This document shows positions 1 to 8,822 of a stretch of DNA of 64,000 nt, piece after piece. Within the stretch, counting starts at the first letter, position 1; each line of letters begins with the position of its first letter. The DNA is from Pycnococcus provasolii. Its lineage: Eukaryota > Chlorophyta > Pseudoscourfieldiophyceae > Pseudoscourfieldiales. Location: assembly GCA_049487715.1 (NCBI GenBank), contig CP150546.1, positions 186,001 to 250,000 of the forward strand, given 5' to 3'. The notes beneath the pieces were generated by a model that ran no database searches, had not been told where the DNA came from, and was given only the letters and a program-made list of their open reading frames with translations. Both the position numbers and the translations under genes were made by a program.

Positions 1-1799
1 CTTGCGCTAAATCCAAGCTGGCCTGGCTCGGCGACGCGCAGCGAGCTGCCTCCTAGCATCTCCTTTAGCACCGGAGCGAGGGTAGGCTGGCGCGCGCACT
101 GTACAGCCATCTTGGGAGCGCACGTCTCGAACGCGTCCACGCGCAGCCCGAATCCAAGAGGCGCCGCACCCTTCAGGAGGTCCGCGGTCGACGGCTTCGA
201 CACCTGGAGCGCCACTTCCACCTCCGCGGGCAGCATAGGCCGCATGGCTGCAAACGCGCTGAGCGCGCGCGCATCGTCGTCGTACGGATCACCGCCGGTG
301 CTGAGCACGACGACGTGTCGGGCGTGCTTGAGCCCAATCCTCTGGTAGGTGTACGCGTCGCCGAGCGCACCCTGCCTCACACCCACCTTAAGCGTGTTCC
401 ACCGGTGCGAGTTGCGCTGCAGCATCTCCTTCGTCTCAACTGCCTCATCCTCGACGACGACGACGACGTGCTTGTACGGCGTTCGTGCGTCGGTGTCTTT
501 GTTTTGGAGTCGCGCGAGCGCGATTCGATTCGTGCGGTCAAGCATCTCGAGAATACTGAGCAAGTGCGTGTTAACGCCTATGATGGCGACTTGCCCGCGC
601 TCTCGGAACGTCGCGGTAGGAGATGCGTACCCATAGGCTCTCCTGTCGATGAAGAGGCGGAAGAGGCTGGTGAATGCTCCCGTGGAGACTGAGTACGTCA
701 TGATTCCGGCGACGGCGAGCGTGAGCGTAAGCACGCGCAGCGCACCCTTCTCCTTGGTGTGATTCGATGCCGCCACCATGCACCCCCACGCTCTCCACAC
801 AGCCTCGCTGACGGTGTGCCTTCTCTGCTGCGGCTTCAGATATCCATAGTCGTGTAGAACCTGGTTGTTTGAGACGAAAAACCAGATGCCACCGCCGAGG
901 CATGCGGTGGCGAGGGTGACCCAGATGAGCAGGACGATGAGCACCGAGCTGTTGCTCTCGAGCATGACGTTGACGTGGTACGCAAAGTCGTCAAGTCCCT
1001 TGGCAACGAGTCGGCGTGGCGTGTCGATCGTTTGCCTCACCAACTGCATGTCCCGTTGCGCCGACGACGTGGCGACGGCAGCTGCTGCTGCTGCGGCGGC
1101 GGCGCGCTTCGTTCCACTCGACGGGATGAGCGTTCCCGGCCCTCGCATCGAGATGACGAACAGCACGATGGAAAAGGTGGACGCGATAATGAGCAGAACC
1201 GCCTTCCATCCGTGCGTTCTTATGGTGACGCGCGCCTTTTCAAAGTTCATCTGTTCCTGCGCGCTTCGTGGGTGGTCGTGCATGAGTCTTCGGTGCGTCA
1301 TGAACCACACGAACGGCGCACGATTTCTCCACAGGACGCTTCGCGGTGCGTCGCCGTCATTGAGGTTGTTGTGCGTCCTCCTCCTCGCGAGGGCGTTTTC
1401 ACTCGGGTTCCACTCGTCGTCGTCGTAGAAGTCAGACTGCCTAGAAGAAGGTCTGTAGAGAGGAGAACCCTTCCCATTGCCACGTGAGTTGAAATAAGTG
1501 CCAGCTGATGCCTGCGAGGTGGATGTTCGTGGTGCCTCCTTTGGTGCCTCCAGATTCGGAGGGAAAGGTCGAGGATCAGAATCTGGTGTCGGTTCATTTT
1601 GTTCTTCAGGAGCAGGCGCTTGATCAGGAGAATGTGCGCGTAACGAAGAACCAAAGTGAACATGACACGAATGCCAAGGAGGAAGACGAGCTTGAAGGTG
1701 GAACCTCCTGAGGCTCCTCCAACTACTGCCCATACTCCTATACGACACTGGTAGTAAGATTACGACAAGATGCTGCTGCTGCTGCTGCTTCGGATACAT
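1..1799 (-). CDS. CASTOR/POLLUX/DMI1-like ion channel, C-terminus cut by the window edge
   Basis: Plant CASTOR and POLLUX are nuclear-envelope cation channels involved in calcium oscillations; the family joins a four-helix pore to RCK-like nucleotide-binding domains. The minus strand is open from an ATG at 1799 to base 1, about 599 codons, with in-frame TAG and TAA stops just upstream of that ATG. The first 190 residues are polar and Pro/Ser-rich. Hydrophobic segments lie near residues 201-220, 286-309 and 353-372. Between the last two is EAVWRAWGCMVAASNHTKEK, which aligns with the conserved plant pore segment. A Rossmann-like domain starts near residue 401 with GQVAIIGVNTH, followed by DDDARALSAF near 508 and MAVQCARQPTLAPVLKEMLG near 565, all family hallmarks. 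The selectivity-filter region reads AASNH rather than the plant ADSGNH/ADAGNH. It is transcribed divergently from the gene at 2108. Family assignment is confident; location and ion preference are inference. Confidence 0.88.
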   Translation of the reverse strand, partial: MYPKQQQQQHLVVILLPVSYRSMGSSWRSLRRFHLQARLPPWHSCHVHFGSSLRAHSPDQAPAPEEQNEPTPDSDPRPFPPNLEAPKEAPRTSTSQASAGTYFNSRGNGKGSPLYRPSSRQSDFYDDDEWNPSENALARRRTHNNLNDGDAPRSVLWRNRAPFVWFMTHRRLMHDHPRSAQEQMNFEKARVTIRTHGWKAVLLIIASTFSIVLFVISMRGPGTLIPSSGTKRAAAAAAAAAVATSSAQRDMQLVRQTIDTPRRLVAKGLDDFAYHVNVMLESNSSVLIVLLIWVTLATACLGGGIWFFVSNNQVLHDYGYLKPQQRRHTVSEAVWRAWGCMVAASNHTKEKGALRVLTLTLAVAGIMTYSVSTGAFTSLFRLFIDRRAYGYASPTATFRERGQVAIIGVNTHLLSILEMLDRTNRIALARLQNKDTDARTPYKHVVVVVEDEAVETKEMLQRNSHRWNTLKVGVRQGALGDAYTYQRIGLKHARHVVVLSTGGDPYDDDARALSAFAAMRPMLPAEVEVALQVSKPSTADLLKGAAPLGFGLRVDAFETCAPKMAVQCARQPTLAPVLKEMLGGSSLRVAEPGQLGFSA

Positions 1800-2107
1800 G
1801 CCATCCCTTTACTCCTAGTGGTACTGCGACTGCGACGAGTACCACCACCACAAGCATAGGGTCGCCACATAGTCATCGCCATCGCTTTTGAGAATTTGAG
1901 CCGAGCAGCCGAGCAGCCAAGAGGAAAGAGAGAGAGGCTCTATTTAAAACGAAAACGAAAACGCCACGCTGATCAACGCCATTCGCATGATAGGATTCAA
2001 ATGGGGCGGTTCAAAGGCCTGATTCCAAGCCCCGGGGATTTTTCCAAGGAACACTTTTTTAAGTGGAAGGTTCCGTTTTTCGGGGTTACACTACGCGGAA
2101 ACCCCAC
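1800..2107. promoter_or_regulatory. Divergent promoter interval
   Basis: This 308-bp gap separates the divergent starts at 1799 (minus) and 2108 (plus), so it should hold both promoters. It contains a short purine-rich tract near 1920 and an A-rich stretch near 1945-1965. I see no telomere-like tract here and no convincing small gene. Confidence 0.45.
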
Positions 2108-3700
2108 ATGAACCGCCGCCGCCCTCCGCCGACATGTTATTCTCCGCCGAGAAGAAGGACGTGTGTCGTCGTCGTCAACATGCCGCCACACGCTTGGCAG
2201 CCCACGCCCGCTGGTTCCCACGCCAGTGCCAGTGCCAACGCTAATGCCAACGCTAACGCTAACGCCAACGCCAGCGGCGGTAGTGCCAGTGCCAGTAGTG
2301 CCCATCAAGCTAGCGCGCAGCTCGTGTACGCACAGCAGGTGTATGCGCAGCAGCTGCACCAGCAGCAGCTCCAGCTCTACCAGCAACAGCAATTCTACCA
2401 ACAACAGCAGTCCCTGGCGAATCCTTGGGGTGCATCTGGACTCGCGGTACCTTACGCCAGCATGGCTGGAGGAGGGGGAGTGCAGTACGCATATGTCAAC
2501 CACCGCAACAACCGCCAATTCCACGCTGGCATGACAAATAGTCAACATCAGCAGCAGCAGCAGCAGCAGCAGCAGCAAAGAGTGAGAGCGCCACCGCAGC
2601 CGATGCCCACCGCGCAGCTGCTGCCACCGTCGAAGCAGCAGCTAACATGCGAGCCGTGCGCGCGCACATTTAACTCGATGGCTGACCTGCACGCGCACCT
2701 CAGGTCGCACAGGCCGTGCTGCGTCGACGGCTGTTCGTTCGCAGCCTCCGCGCGGGCGCTCAAGGAGCACTACGCGGAGGTGCACCGACTCAGTCCAGAT
2801 GGAGTGACGCCGCTTCCGCCGGAGCCGCCGCGCATGCCCGTGCCGCCGCCGACTCCCGCGGAGAGGGCGGACGTCGAGCGCTACATCGCCGAGCGAAAGC
2901 GTAACTACCCAACCGCAGCTAATGTCGAGCGCAAGGCGAGAGGTGATGCGCAGGCGACGGCAGATGGGCGACCGGAAAAGAAAGCGCAAAGCAACGGCGG
3001 GGATGAGAGCGCACGAGAGAGACGAAGGCGCCTCACGGAGGTTCTGAAGAAGCAACGCGAGCTTGGGCTGTGCAAGCTAGCGGGCACGGAGGCGCTCGCC
3101 GCCTCGACACTACGGCGTCAGCACAAGGACGAGCCTGCGCCGAAACGTGCTAAGAAGGAGAGAAGGAAAGAGGTAGAGGAGGCGAAGAAGGAAAAAGAGA
3201 TTGTGGTGGCAAAGCAGCCGTCGGCTGTGTGCGACTCTCTCGCTCTCGTGAATGCGTACGCATCGTCCAGCAGCGGTGCAGAGGAGGACGAGAAGGACGA
3301 AGAGGATGAGGCCCTGAGCACCAGTAGCGGCACAAGCAGCGGTGAAAGTGAAGAGGATAGCGAAGACGACGCTGTGCCGAAGGATGGCGGCGGACAGCAG
3401 CGGCAGCACCAACAACGCGCGCGTGCACCACCGTGCCGTTTTTTCCTTCGCGGTCACTGCAGGAAAGGTTCCGCTTGTTCCTTTCTCCACGAGCGACCAA
3501 CTGCGGCGTCTTCCGTCCAAGCGACGCCTGCGCGTCCTGCAACTCTTCTTGAGAAGCTGCTTCGTCGTGAGGTTCGCCGCGAGCGAGGTTGGATTCTGCA
3601 GGCGGTTCGTTTTTTCACGCACAACACGGAGTACTTTGAACATCAGGTGGGCGGCGAGTACACAACTGACATGACCGCCACCACAGTGAAACCGTCGTGA
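2108..3700 (+). CDS. NUFIP1-like zinc-finger protein (box C/D snoRNP assembly factor)
   Basis: NUFIP1 (Rsa1 in yeast) is a nuclear assembly factor for box C/D snoRNPs. The protein is 530 residues from the first ATG. The N-terminal 180 residues are low complexity, with Asn-Ala, Gln and Ser repeats. A C2H2-type finger (CEPCARTFNSMADLHAHLRSH, 21 residues long, near 180-200) is followed by a second Cys/His finger with CSFAASARALKEHYAEVH. The family signature is at about residues 256-276, including ERKRNYPTAANVERK. A basic/acidic linker leads to a CCCH finger of C-x7-C-x5-C-x3-H spacing near residue 443, then LLEKLLRREVRRERGWIL near the end. The frame opens upstream only with a GTG at 2063. The ATG at 2180 has a better context, with A at -3, and may be the true start. 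TGTAA occurs about 50 bases after the stop. Confidence 0.82.
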   Translation: MNRRRPPPTCYSPPRRRTCVVVVNMPPHAWQPTPAGSHASASANANANANANANASGGSASASSAHQASAQLVYAQQVYAQQLHQQQLQLYQQQQFYQQQQSLANPWGASGLAVPYASMAGGGGVQYAYVNHRNNRQFHAGMTNSQHQQQQQQQQQQRVRAPPQPMPTAQLLPPSKQQLTCEPCARTFNSMADLHAHLRSHRPCCVDGCSFAASARALKEHYAEVHRLSPDGVTPLPPEPPRMPVPPPTPAERADVERYIAERKRNYPTAANVERKARGDAQATADGRPEKKAQSNGGDESARERRRRLTEVLKKQRELGLCKLAGTEALAASTLRRQHKDEPAPKRAKKERRKEVEEAKKEKEIVVAKQPSAVCDSLALVNAYASSSSGAEEDEKDEEDEALSTSSGTSSGESEEDSEDDAVPKDGGGQQRQHQQRARAPPCRFFLRGHCRKGSACSFLHERPTAASSVQATPARPATLLEKLLRREVRRERGWILQAVRFFTHNTEYFEHQVGGEYTTDMTATTVKPS

Positions 3701-3814
3701 TGTATCTTTTGAGTAAATCTCTATGTATGTATTATTGCTACAAAAAGTTTGTAAATCAAGCAACTGAGTAGACGTTGATGTCATACGTACGTTTGTTAAG
3801 CTGAGTCTCTACGT

Positions 3815-4018
3815 TTAGTCCGAGTCGTACGGGTCGCTGTCGGGTGTGCATGTCGTGCACCACGTCGATCCGTGCGGGAAGTTCGTTTGTGTGTCTGGAA
3901 GGGTGGACTTGCACCGCATGCACGTCTTCTGGTCCGACACGGGCTCTGCAGGCTCTGTGTCCACCGTGTCCGTGTCCGTGTCCATGTTCACCTGCTGGGC
4001 GAACATGGCGTATTCCAT
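3815..4018 (-). CDS. Small CxxC...CxxC zinc-ribbon-like protein, hypothetical
   Basis: This 67-residue frame begins with ATG at 4018 and converges on the NUFIP1-like gene. It has an acidic Thr/Asp run (MDTDTDTVDTEPAEP) followed by CMRCKSTLPDTQTNF and then WCTTC, and ends in acidic DSDPYDSD. The pair of CxxC motifs with LP and WC between them resembles short zinc-binding ribbons seen in many small proteins, but I cannot name a family. An overlapping minus-strand frame (3756-4025) is rich in Gly-His repeats and looks like a shadow. Neither length nor context proves that it is expressed, so it is called on motif regularity alone. Confidence 0.42.
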   Translation of the reverse strand: MEYAMFAQQVNMDTDTDTVDTEPAEPVSDQKTCMRCKSTLPDTQTNFPHGSTWCTTCTPDSDPYDSD

Positions 4019-4021
4019 CAC

Positions 4022-4785
4022 TCACTCACTGTGATGGTGGCTGTTCGCTGTGAGGGGTTGGTTGGGATGGCCCCCGCGGACAGACAGACAGGGAAGGGAA
4101 GCAGGAAAATAGTGATTCTCGACCAACTTCCTCGACCAATCAATCCACTTTTTAAGTTTTTAGGAGTAGGATAAAACAGATGGGGATCTCGGGTCTCTTT
4201 TTTGGCAGCCAGGCAGCTGCCTTTGGAGTCACATTCCTGGTGGTTCTACCCTAGACTATCGTATTTTATAGTGGTACAAGATAGCCCGTTGCAGGCTACG
4301 CCCCGCATGGGAGGGGGGAACTCCCCGTTGCACAGTCCCCGGAAGGGCGGAGAGTGCAAAATTTTGTGCATCAATTTGGGCCTTTGGGGGATGCACCGTA
4401 GAACAGAAATCCATAATGGCAAAAATCGGGCCCATGCGGCCAGCTTATGCTCTTGGCCTTGCTCGAACGACAACACCGCGCACGCAACTTGCGCGCGCTC
4501 GATGAGTTGTTCGCACGCGAGTCAAGGTATTTGAAGACGATGTCACAACTCGGGAAGAGATAGGCTGCAGACCCAGACCTTCGGCCAATATCCGCATGGA
4601 CGCACGTACGCTATCACCTTGGCGACAAGCGAACCCAACTGCAACAAATACATTGTCGATAATGCGTCACCGTACACACTCACTGGATCACTGGACCATC
4701 TCTACGACGTTCAACAGCTGGAGCCTGGAGGAACCAAAAGAGACGCGCTACACGACCAAGGGATGCAAGGTGATGCTCAAGCCAG
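4022..4785. other. Gene-poor spacer
   Basis: I find no supported gene in this stretch. It has runs of G and C near 4300-4345. The frame at 4619-4801 runs straight into the reverse-transcriptase fossil but shows no recognisable domain, so it may be more of the same decayed element. Confidence 0.5.
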
Positions 4786-5043
4786 ATGGGTACACGAATA
4801 ACACGATGGACGGATACCGCCGGATACGTGTTCGCGTTGGTGGTAGCTCTCGACCTCACGGATGGATATTTCCATCTGTCCATCCGCGAGGTGGACCGGA
4901 AGTATTTCGGGTTCCGAATCGGCTCGAGGATATTCAGGATGGTAGCTGTCCCCTTCGGGTGGAATCATGCCCCCAGACTCTTTACCTCGCTGATGCAGCC
5001 GGTGGTGCAGGAAATGCGAGCGCCGGGCAGCGGGTCATATTAG
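4786..5043 (+). pseudogene. Reverse-transcriptase fragment of a decayed retrotransposon
   Basis: The plus frame contains LDLTDGYFHLSIREVDRKYF, then FRMVAVPFGWNHAPRLFT and SLMQPVV. This is the palm/fingers region of a retrotransposon reverse transcriptase: the first Asp of the catalytic triad followed by the conserved PFG..APR..F segment. Only about 70 residues remain. The YxDD box and everything downstream are lost at an in-frame stop at 5041-5043, and no protease, RNase H or integrase is nearby. The pattern fits Ty3/gypsy or DIRS-type elements; the fragment is too short to decide. It is non-functional as it stands. Confidence 0.72.
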
Positions 5044-5201
5044 AGATATGAGAATGTTCAGAAACGAATGTCGAGAAGATAGACGAGACGTAGAGTGAGT
5101 GATCAGGCGGTTCATCATGGTCCTCATCTGGCACGTGACAGAAATGACAAGGTTCCATGAATTCATCATCAGAATCAGATTGGTAAAGATTGTTTTCCGA
5201 A

Positions 5202-5270
5202 TGTGAGTGGTGTGAATAGACGACCGTTGGACAAAGTAAAGTGCGTTCCATTACTGAATGAGGGATCTCA
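5202..5270 (+). repeat. Dispersed repeat, copy A
   Basis: This segment is closely similar to 17680-17747 (same strand) and, more distantly, to 31530-31616 (opposite strand). Shared blocks are GTTGGACAAA, TAAAGTGC and TTACTGAATGAGGGATCTCA. It lies 160 bp after the reverse-transcriptase fossil and just beyond the 3' end of the coiled-coil gene at 5286. Confidence 0.65.
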
Positions 5271-5285
5271 CGTCCTCAAGTGGCG

Positions 5286-6152
5286 TCACCCGGAGAGCTC
5301 CTTGCGACCTTTTGCGCTCTTCCAGTGGCGCCTCTCGTCCGCTGAGAGCTTCTTCTCGCTTAGCGTGTTTAACTGTTTGCGCAACTCCAGCACCTCCGCG
5401 TGGCAGCTACGGTCCTGTTTCGCAAACTCCATCTCCTCCGCATGCTTATCGTTATCCTGACGCTTCTTTTCGGCCAGCCACTCAATCGCCCGCCCACGCT
5501 CCTCGACAACACCCAAAGACTTGCTCAGCTCGAGGCTAATCTTGCTGACGCGCGCCTCGCGCTCGGCAACCCACCCCTCTCGCACGCGAAGCTCTTTCTG
5601 CAGCTCCTCGAGCTCCTTGCGCGCAAGGTCAAGAGCGGTGTCCGCCTGCACGAGCTTGTCGTTCTTCTCAGCGAGAGCCGCCGCCGCCTCCTGCCGGCAA
5701 ACCTGCACGCTCGCCTTGGCGGTTTCCATGGCTCGCTCCGTCTGGTCCTTCAGCCTATTCGCGGTGTCAATCTCGTGCGCCGTCGACCGGTGCTGCTCAA
5801 GCTCGCTTTCCATCTGGCGCAGCCTCTCCTTGAGCTGCGTGAGCGTTTCCTCCTGCCGCTTGGTCCGATCCGCGTGCTGATCAAGCACGTCCATTGTGTC
5901 CTTAAGCGCATTCTCTTTCTCCTCCGCCACCATCTTCATCTTCTGGTAGCGGTAGTTGTACATCTCCGTCAGAGATCCCTTCCCCTTTCCCGTGTATGTG
6001 CGCAGCACGAACAGCGAGCCGGCGAGCACCATGCACGCGACAGCGATCGTGAGCAGGTGGTTGAGCGAAGCGCCGAAGTAGTTGCGCGAAGTCTTCTTGA
6101 CGTCGTCAAGGTCGTCGTCGCTGCCCCGGCCACGACCCCGGCCGCGCCCCAT
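5286..6152 (-). CDS. Membrane-anchored coiled-coil protein, function unknown
   Basis: The 288-residue protein starts at an ATG (6152) followed by a Gly-Arg repeat and an acidic patch (SDDDLDD). A single hydrophobic helix lies at about residues 33-50 (TIAVACMVLAGSLFVLR). Everything after about residue 60 is a charged, heptad-like coiled coil rich in Glu, Lys, Gln and Leu, ending in a basic tail. This is the layout of a type II membrane protein with a long lumenal or cytosolic rod, such as many Golgi or nuclear-envelope proteins. I do not recognise a family. The longer frame reaching 6257 adds a Pro/Arg-rich leader and is less likely. A telomere-like tract lies about 205 bp upstream. Confidence 0.75.
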   Translation of the reverse strand: MGRGRGRGRGSDDDLDDVKKTSRNYFGASLNHLLTIAVACMVLAGSLFVLRTYTGKGKGSLTEMYNYRYQKMKMVAEEKENALKDTMDVLDQHADRTKRQEETLTQLKERLRQMESELEQHRSTAHEIDTANRLKDQTERAMETAKASVQVCRQEAAAALAEKNDKLVQADTALDLARKELEELQKELRVREGWVAEREARVSKISLELSKSLGVVEERGRAIEWLAEKKRQDNDKHAEEMEFAKQDRSCHAEVLELRKQLNTLSEKKLSADERRHWKSAKGRKELSG

Positions 6153-6357
6153 GATCCGACTGAGTGTGCGAGCCGATCGGAGGGCCGGCCGTGAAGGTTG
6201 CACCCGGGCGCACGCGCAACCCTGAGGAGGCAAGACGTTCAAGTTCGAGGGCAACAAGGGGTGGGTGCGTCTCGGGGGCCCACTTCACCCCTCTCGGCTC
6301 AGTCTCTCGGGAGTGGCCAGGAGAGCCATAGAGAAAGCCATAGAGGGAAGGAAACGA

Positions 6358-6381
6358 GGGTTTAGGGGTTTAGGTTTAGGG
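6358..6381. repeat. Telomere-like TTTAGGG/TTAGGG tract
   Basis: Degenerate TTTAGGGG, TTTAGG and TTTAGGG units stand in tandem, followed by CTAACTCTTAACTC. The tract lies about 205 bp upstream of the start at 6152 and just beyond the 3' end of the next gene. Confidence 0.6.
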
Positions 6382-6432
6382 CCTAACTCTTAACTCTTAG
6401 CTAGCTACCCTTAGGTTACAGTCTTATCTTAG

Positions 6433-8388
6433 TCACACACGCAGCGTCACGCACGCCCCCTCAAGGTCAGGCTCACCGCGACGTTCACCTGAGAGGCGTT
6501 TACCCCTCCTCAGACTCCCGCCGCGCACAAACGACGCGTCCCAATGAAGCAGCTCGAAACGACCGCGAGACGCACGCCCGTGCGCGTCAAGCAAATCGGA
6601 CAGAGACGCGTCGCGAAGCAAACGACCGTGCACCTCCAGAGCGAGCTCCACAGCGTCCTTCGTCACGGCATGGCGAAACATCACAGGCTCGCGCTCGCTG
6701 TACGGAGAAAAAGCGCAGTGGCGTGAAATATCAACGAGCTTCGGAGCATAGCCCGAGCGCGTCGTCGGGTCATGTGTAAGCACAAAGTCGGCGCACAGGA
6801 TCTCGGCGCGCGGAGTTAACGACGATGTCGTCGACGAAGACGACGCAGCTGCTGCTGCAGCCGCGGCGGAGATGTGTGCCGCCAACGCCGCCTTCATGCC
6901 TGGCTTGAATTCCTCTTCCACATGCTCACTCATGTCAAGATGCTCGAGGCTGAGATGTGAAACGCTCACGGCTGAAACGGTGTCGGTCAGCGACGTCAGG
7001 TGGTCACCGCCCAATTCCATCAATTGGTCACCATTTCGAAGAAATCCAGCCGCATGCGCATGTGCTTCGTAGCCGAGCAAACCCGCGCGCTGGAATTCTG
7101 GCGATTCTGTGCCGGCATCTGCCAAAAAAACATGTCCGCCGTCGAAGTTGACGAAAGCCACAAGCGGAGTGACGCTCGCGATGAGCACGTAGGCACGTAG
7201 GCTCGTCGCCTGCCTGCCGAAACGCATGCTCGGAAGCACTCGCAGCCAAACGGCAGAAGCCGCCTTTGCCGCGCCTGCGCAGTCGGCATTCAAGTCGTTC
7301 TTGCCAGCGGGCCTAAGCTTTGTCACCGATCCACTCCTCGGCAATATGCGCACCCACGCGCCGCGAGAATCGTCCGCCATGCTCTTGCGGATTTTGTTGC
7401 AAGTAGTTTCGCGGATCACGCCGTTGATATCCTCGTTGCCCGCTGGCAGCACGAACGTATCCGTGGAGTACTTCGTCGCAGCGTCGCGTGCCGACGATGC
7501 GCACGATTCTGACGATGCCATCGCCAGCAGCGATGCGTGTACGCGCTCACGATTAGATAGGATATCGCCTAATAGACCAGAGTGCCACAGCAACTGTTCG
7601 TCAGCAGTCTCGGAGAGCAACTTTGCGTGGGAAGGCGGTACGACGACCGATGCCTGCTCCATGCTCGCAGTTTCCACAAAGCCGAGGCTTTGCAGCGCCT
7701 CCGCCACCTTTCGCGTCACCTTCATCGGCTCGTCGCGCGTCGCGGCCGCAAAGTACGCGCGCCGTCGAGCGAGGCGCAGCAGCAACTTCCGCCTTCTAAA
7801 CCAGCGTTCGCAGACGGCAAGCGGCAGTCCGTCCGAGGCCTCGCCTGCGTCTGCAGCCTCACGGTCTAACGGCTCGTAGCGACTCGGATGGCGTATTCTA
7901 AGGCTGCGCAGTGGATCGGACAGCTTGTCATATTCGATCGCATAGAGGGAAGCGCCGCCTTGCACCGCCTCGTGAGGCGTTGGCACGTGGTCGTCCTCTG
8001 CATCGTCTGTGTGCAGCCACACGGGATAAGCGCACCGTGCACCTGGCAAGGCGACGAGCATCGCGTACTGCTTCGTCTGTTTTTGCTTCTGGCTGCCAGG
8101 CTGTTGTTCCCGGACTGCTTGGTTTCCGATAGCCTCGGCGAGCGTTGCCCACGTGTCTCTGTCGACTCTCACGTTCCGCGGCTCGAAGTTTGCAAGCCAT
8201 GCACCGAGCTCGACGTTTCGCATGGCGCCTTCGGCGTCGACCATCCGCACGGGCAGGAGGGAGGTCGTGCGTTCGCCGCGCCCTCTGAGGTACACGAGTG
8301 CCAGGGTGACGAGAGCGCAGCAGGCTAGCGCGCGCCACCTGGTTTGCCGCTGGTTCGCCGCCAGCTTGCCACCCCTTGCTTTGGGCAT
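6433..8388 (-). CDS. Type II membrane protein with a tubulin-tyrosine-ligase-like region
   Basis: From the ATG at 8388 the protein has 651 residues. A basic N-terminus is followed by one hydrophobic helix at about residues 19-34 (ALACCALVTLALVYL), giving a signal-anchor. Around residues 395-430 the segment TSLRAYVLIASVTPLVAF followed by NFDGGHVFLA resembles the TTL-family strand in which a conserved Arg precedes YVL and a PL..Y/F motif. Around residue 526, ILCADFVLTHDPTTRSG then APKLVDIS resembles the later ATP-grasp segment where TTL enzymes end in LEVN. The match is distant: the VN metal ligand is VDIS here, so amino-acid ligase activity is uncertain. The frame extends to an ATG at 8595, and the additional 69 residues could be a leader. 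TGTAA follows the stop at about 15 bp. Confidence 0.62.
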   Translation of the reverse strand: MPKARGGKLAANQRQTRWRALACCALVTLALVYLRGRGERTTSLLPVRMVDAEGAMRNVELGAWLANFEPRNVRVDRDTWATLAEAIGNQAVREQQPGSQKQKQTKQYAMLVALPGARCAYPVWLHTDDAEDDHVPTPHEAVQGGASLYAIEYDKLSDPLRSLRIRHPSRYEPLDREAADAGEASDGLPLAVCERWFRRRKLLLRLARRRAYFAAATRDEPMKVTRKVAEALQSLGFVETASMEQASVVVPPSHAKLLSETADEQLLWHSGLLGDILSNRERVHASLLAMASSESCASSARDAATKYSTDTFVLPAGNEDINGVIRETTCNKIRKSMADDSRGAWVRILPRSGSVTKLRPAGKNDLNADCAGAAKAASAVWLRVLPSMRFGRQATSLRAYVLIASVTPLVAFVNFDGGHVFLADAGTESPEFQRAGLLGYEAHAHAAGFLRNGDQLMELGGDHLTSLTDTVSAVSVSHLSLEHLDMSEHVEEEFKPGMKAALAAHISAAAAAAAASSSSTTSSLTPRAEILCADFVLTHDPTTRSGYAPKLVDISRHCAFSPYSEREPVMFRHAVTKDAVELALEVHGRLLRDASLSDLLDAHGRASRGRFELLHWDASFVRGGSLRRGKRLSGERRGEPDLEGACVTLRV

Positions 8389-8822
8389 GCCGACGTACGA
8401 CGCGAGTGACGGCTGGGCTGTTGCGCGAAGCCGCGAAAACGAATGGGAGAAGTTTGAAGCACAGCACCAGCCAGGCTGGCGCACCTTTCTCAAGCCAATA
8501 TTGGCGAGTCTTTGTGATGGCACGAAAGGAGAGGAAACGGAAGGAAAGGCAAGTTCACTGTTCCTCCATCCTGCTCGTGAAGTGGTTCCATTCATCAATC
8601 AGGCCTGCTTTCTATTTGTAATTCTCATTCGCGCACAAGGTTAAAGTTACTTCTTAAAACTTAAAAGTGTATCTTCTTTCCCTTCCAAGACGTCTACTGT
8701 ACGGCACGTCGTGGGTGACTTGCAAGTGACCTGCACTTGCAAGTGACTTGTTTGCAGCTCAAAGTCACTTGTGATTTTGAGCTCCCCCCGGCCTTCACCT
8801 TTATTCTTTTTGTGGTGCGGCC
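8389..8822. promoter_or_regulatory. Divergent promoter with CTTGCAAGTGACTTG motifs
   Basis: This gap lies between divergent starts at 8388 and 8823. It holds two copies of an ACTTGCAAGTGAC motif at 8718-8730 and 8735-8747, built around the palindrome CTTGCAAG, about 75-105 bp before the EF-hand gene. A related AAAGTCACTTGTG follows at 8761. The same motif occurs upstream of the gene at 53543 (53160-53180). Confidence 0.5.

Noticed and set aside
1896-2111. 71-residue plus-strand frame before the NUFIP1-like gene
   Set aside because: It is Arg/Lys-rich without a domain and lies in the divergent promoter interval.
5400-6194. 264-residue plus-strand frame antisense to the coiled-coil gene
   Set aside because: Composition is Leu/Arg-rich as expected from the complement of Glu/Lys/Gln codons; no domain is seen.
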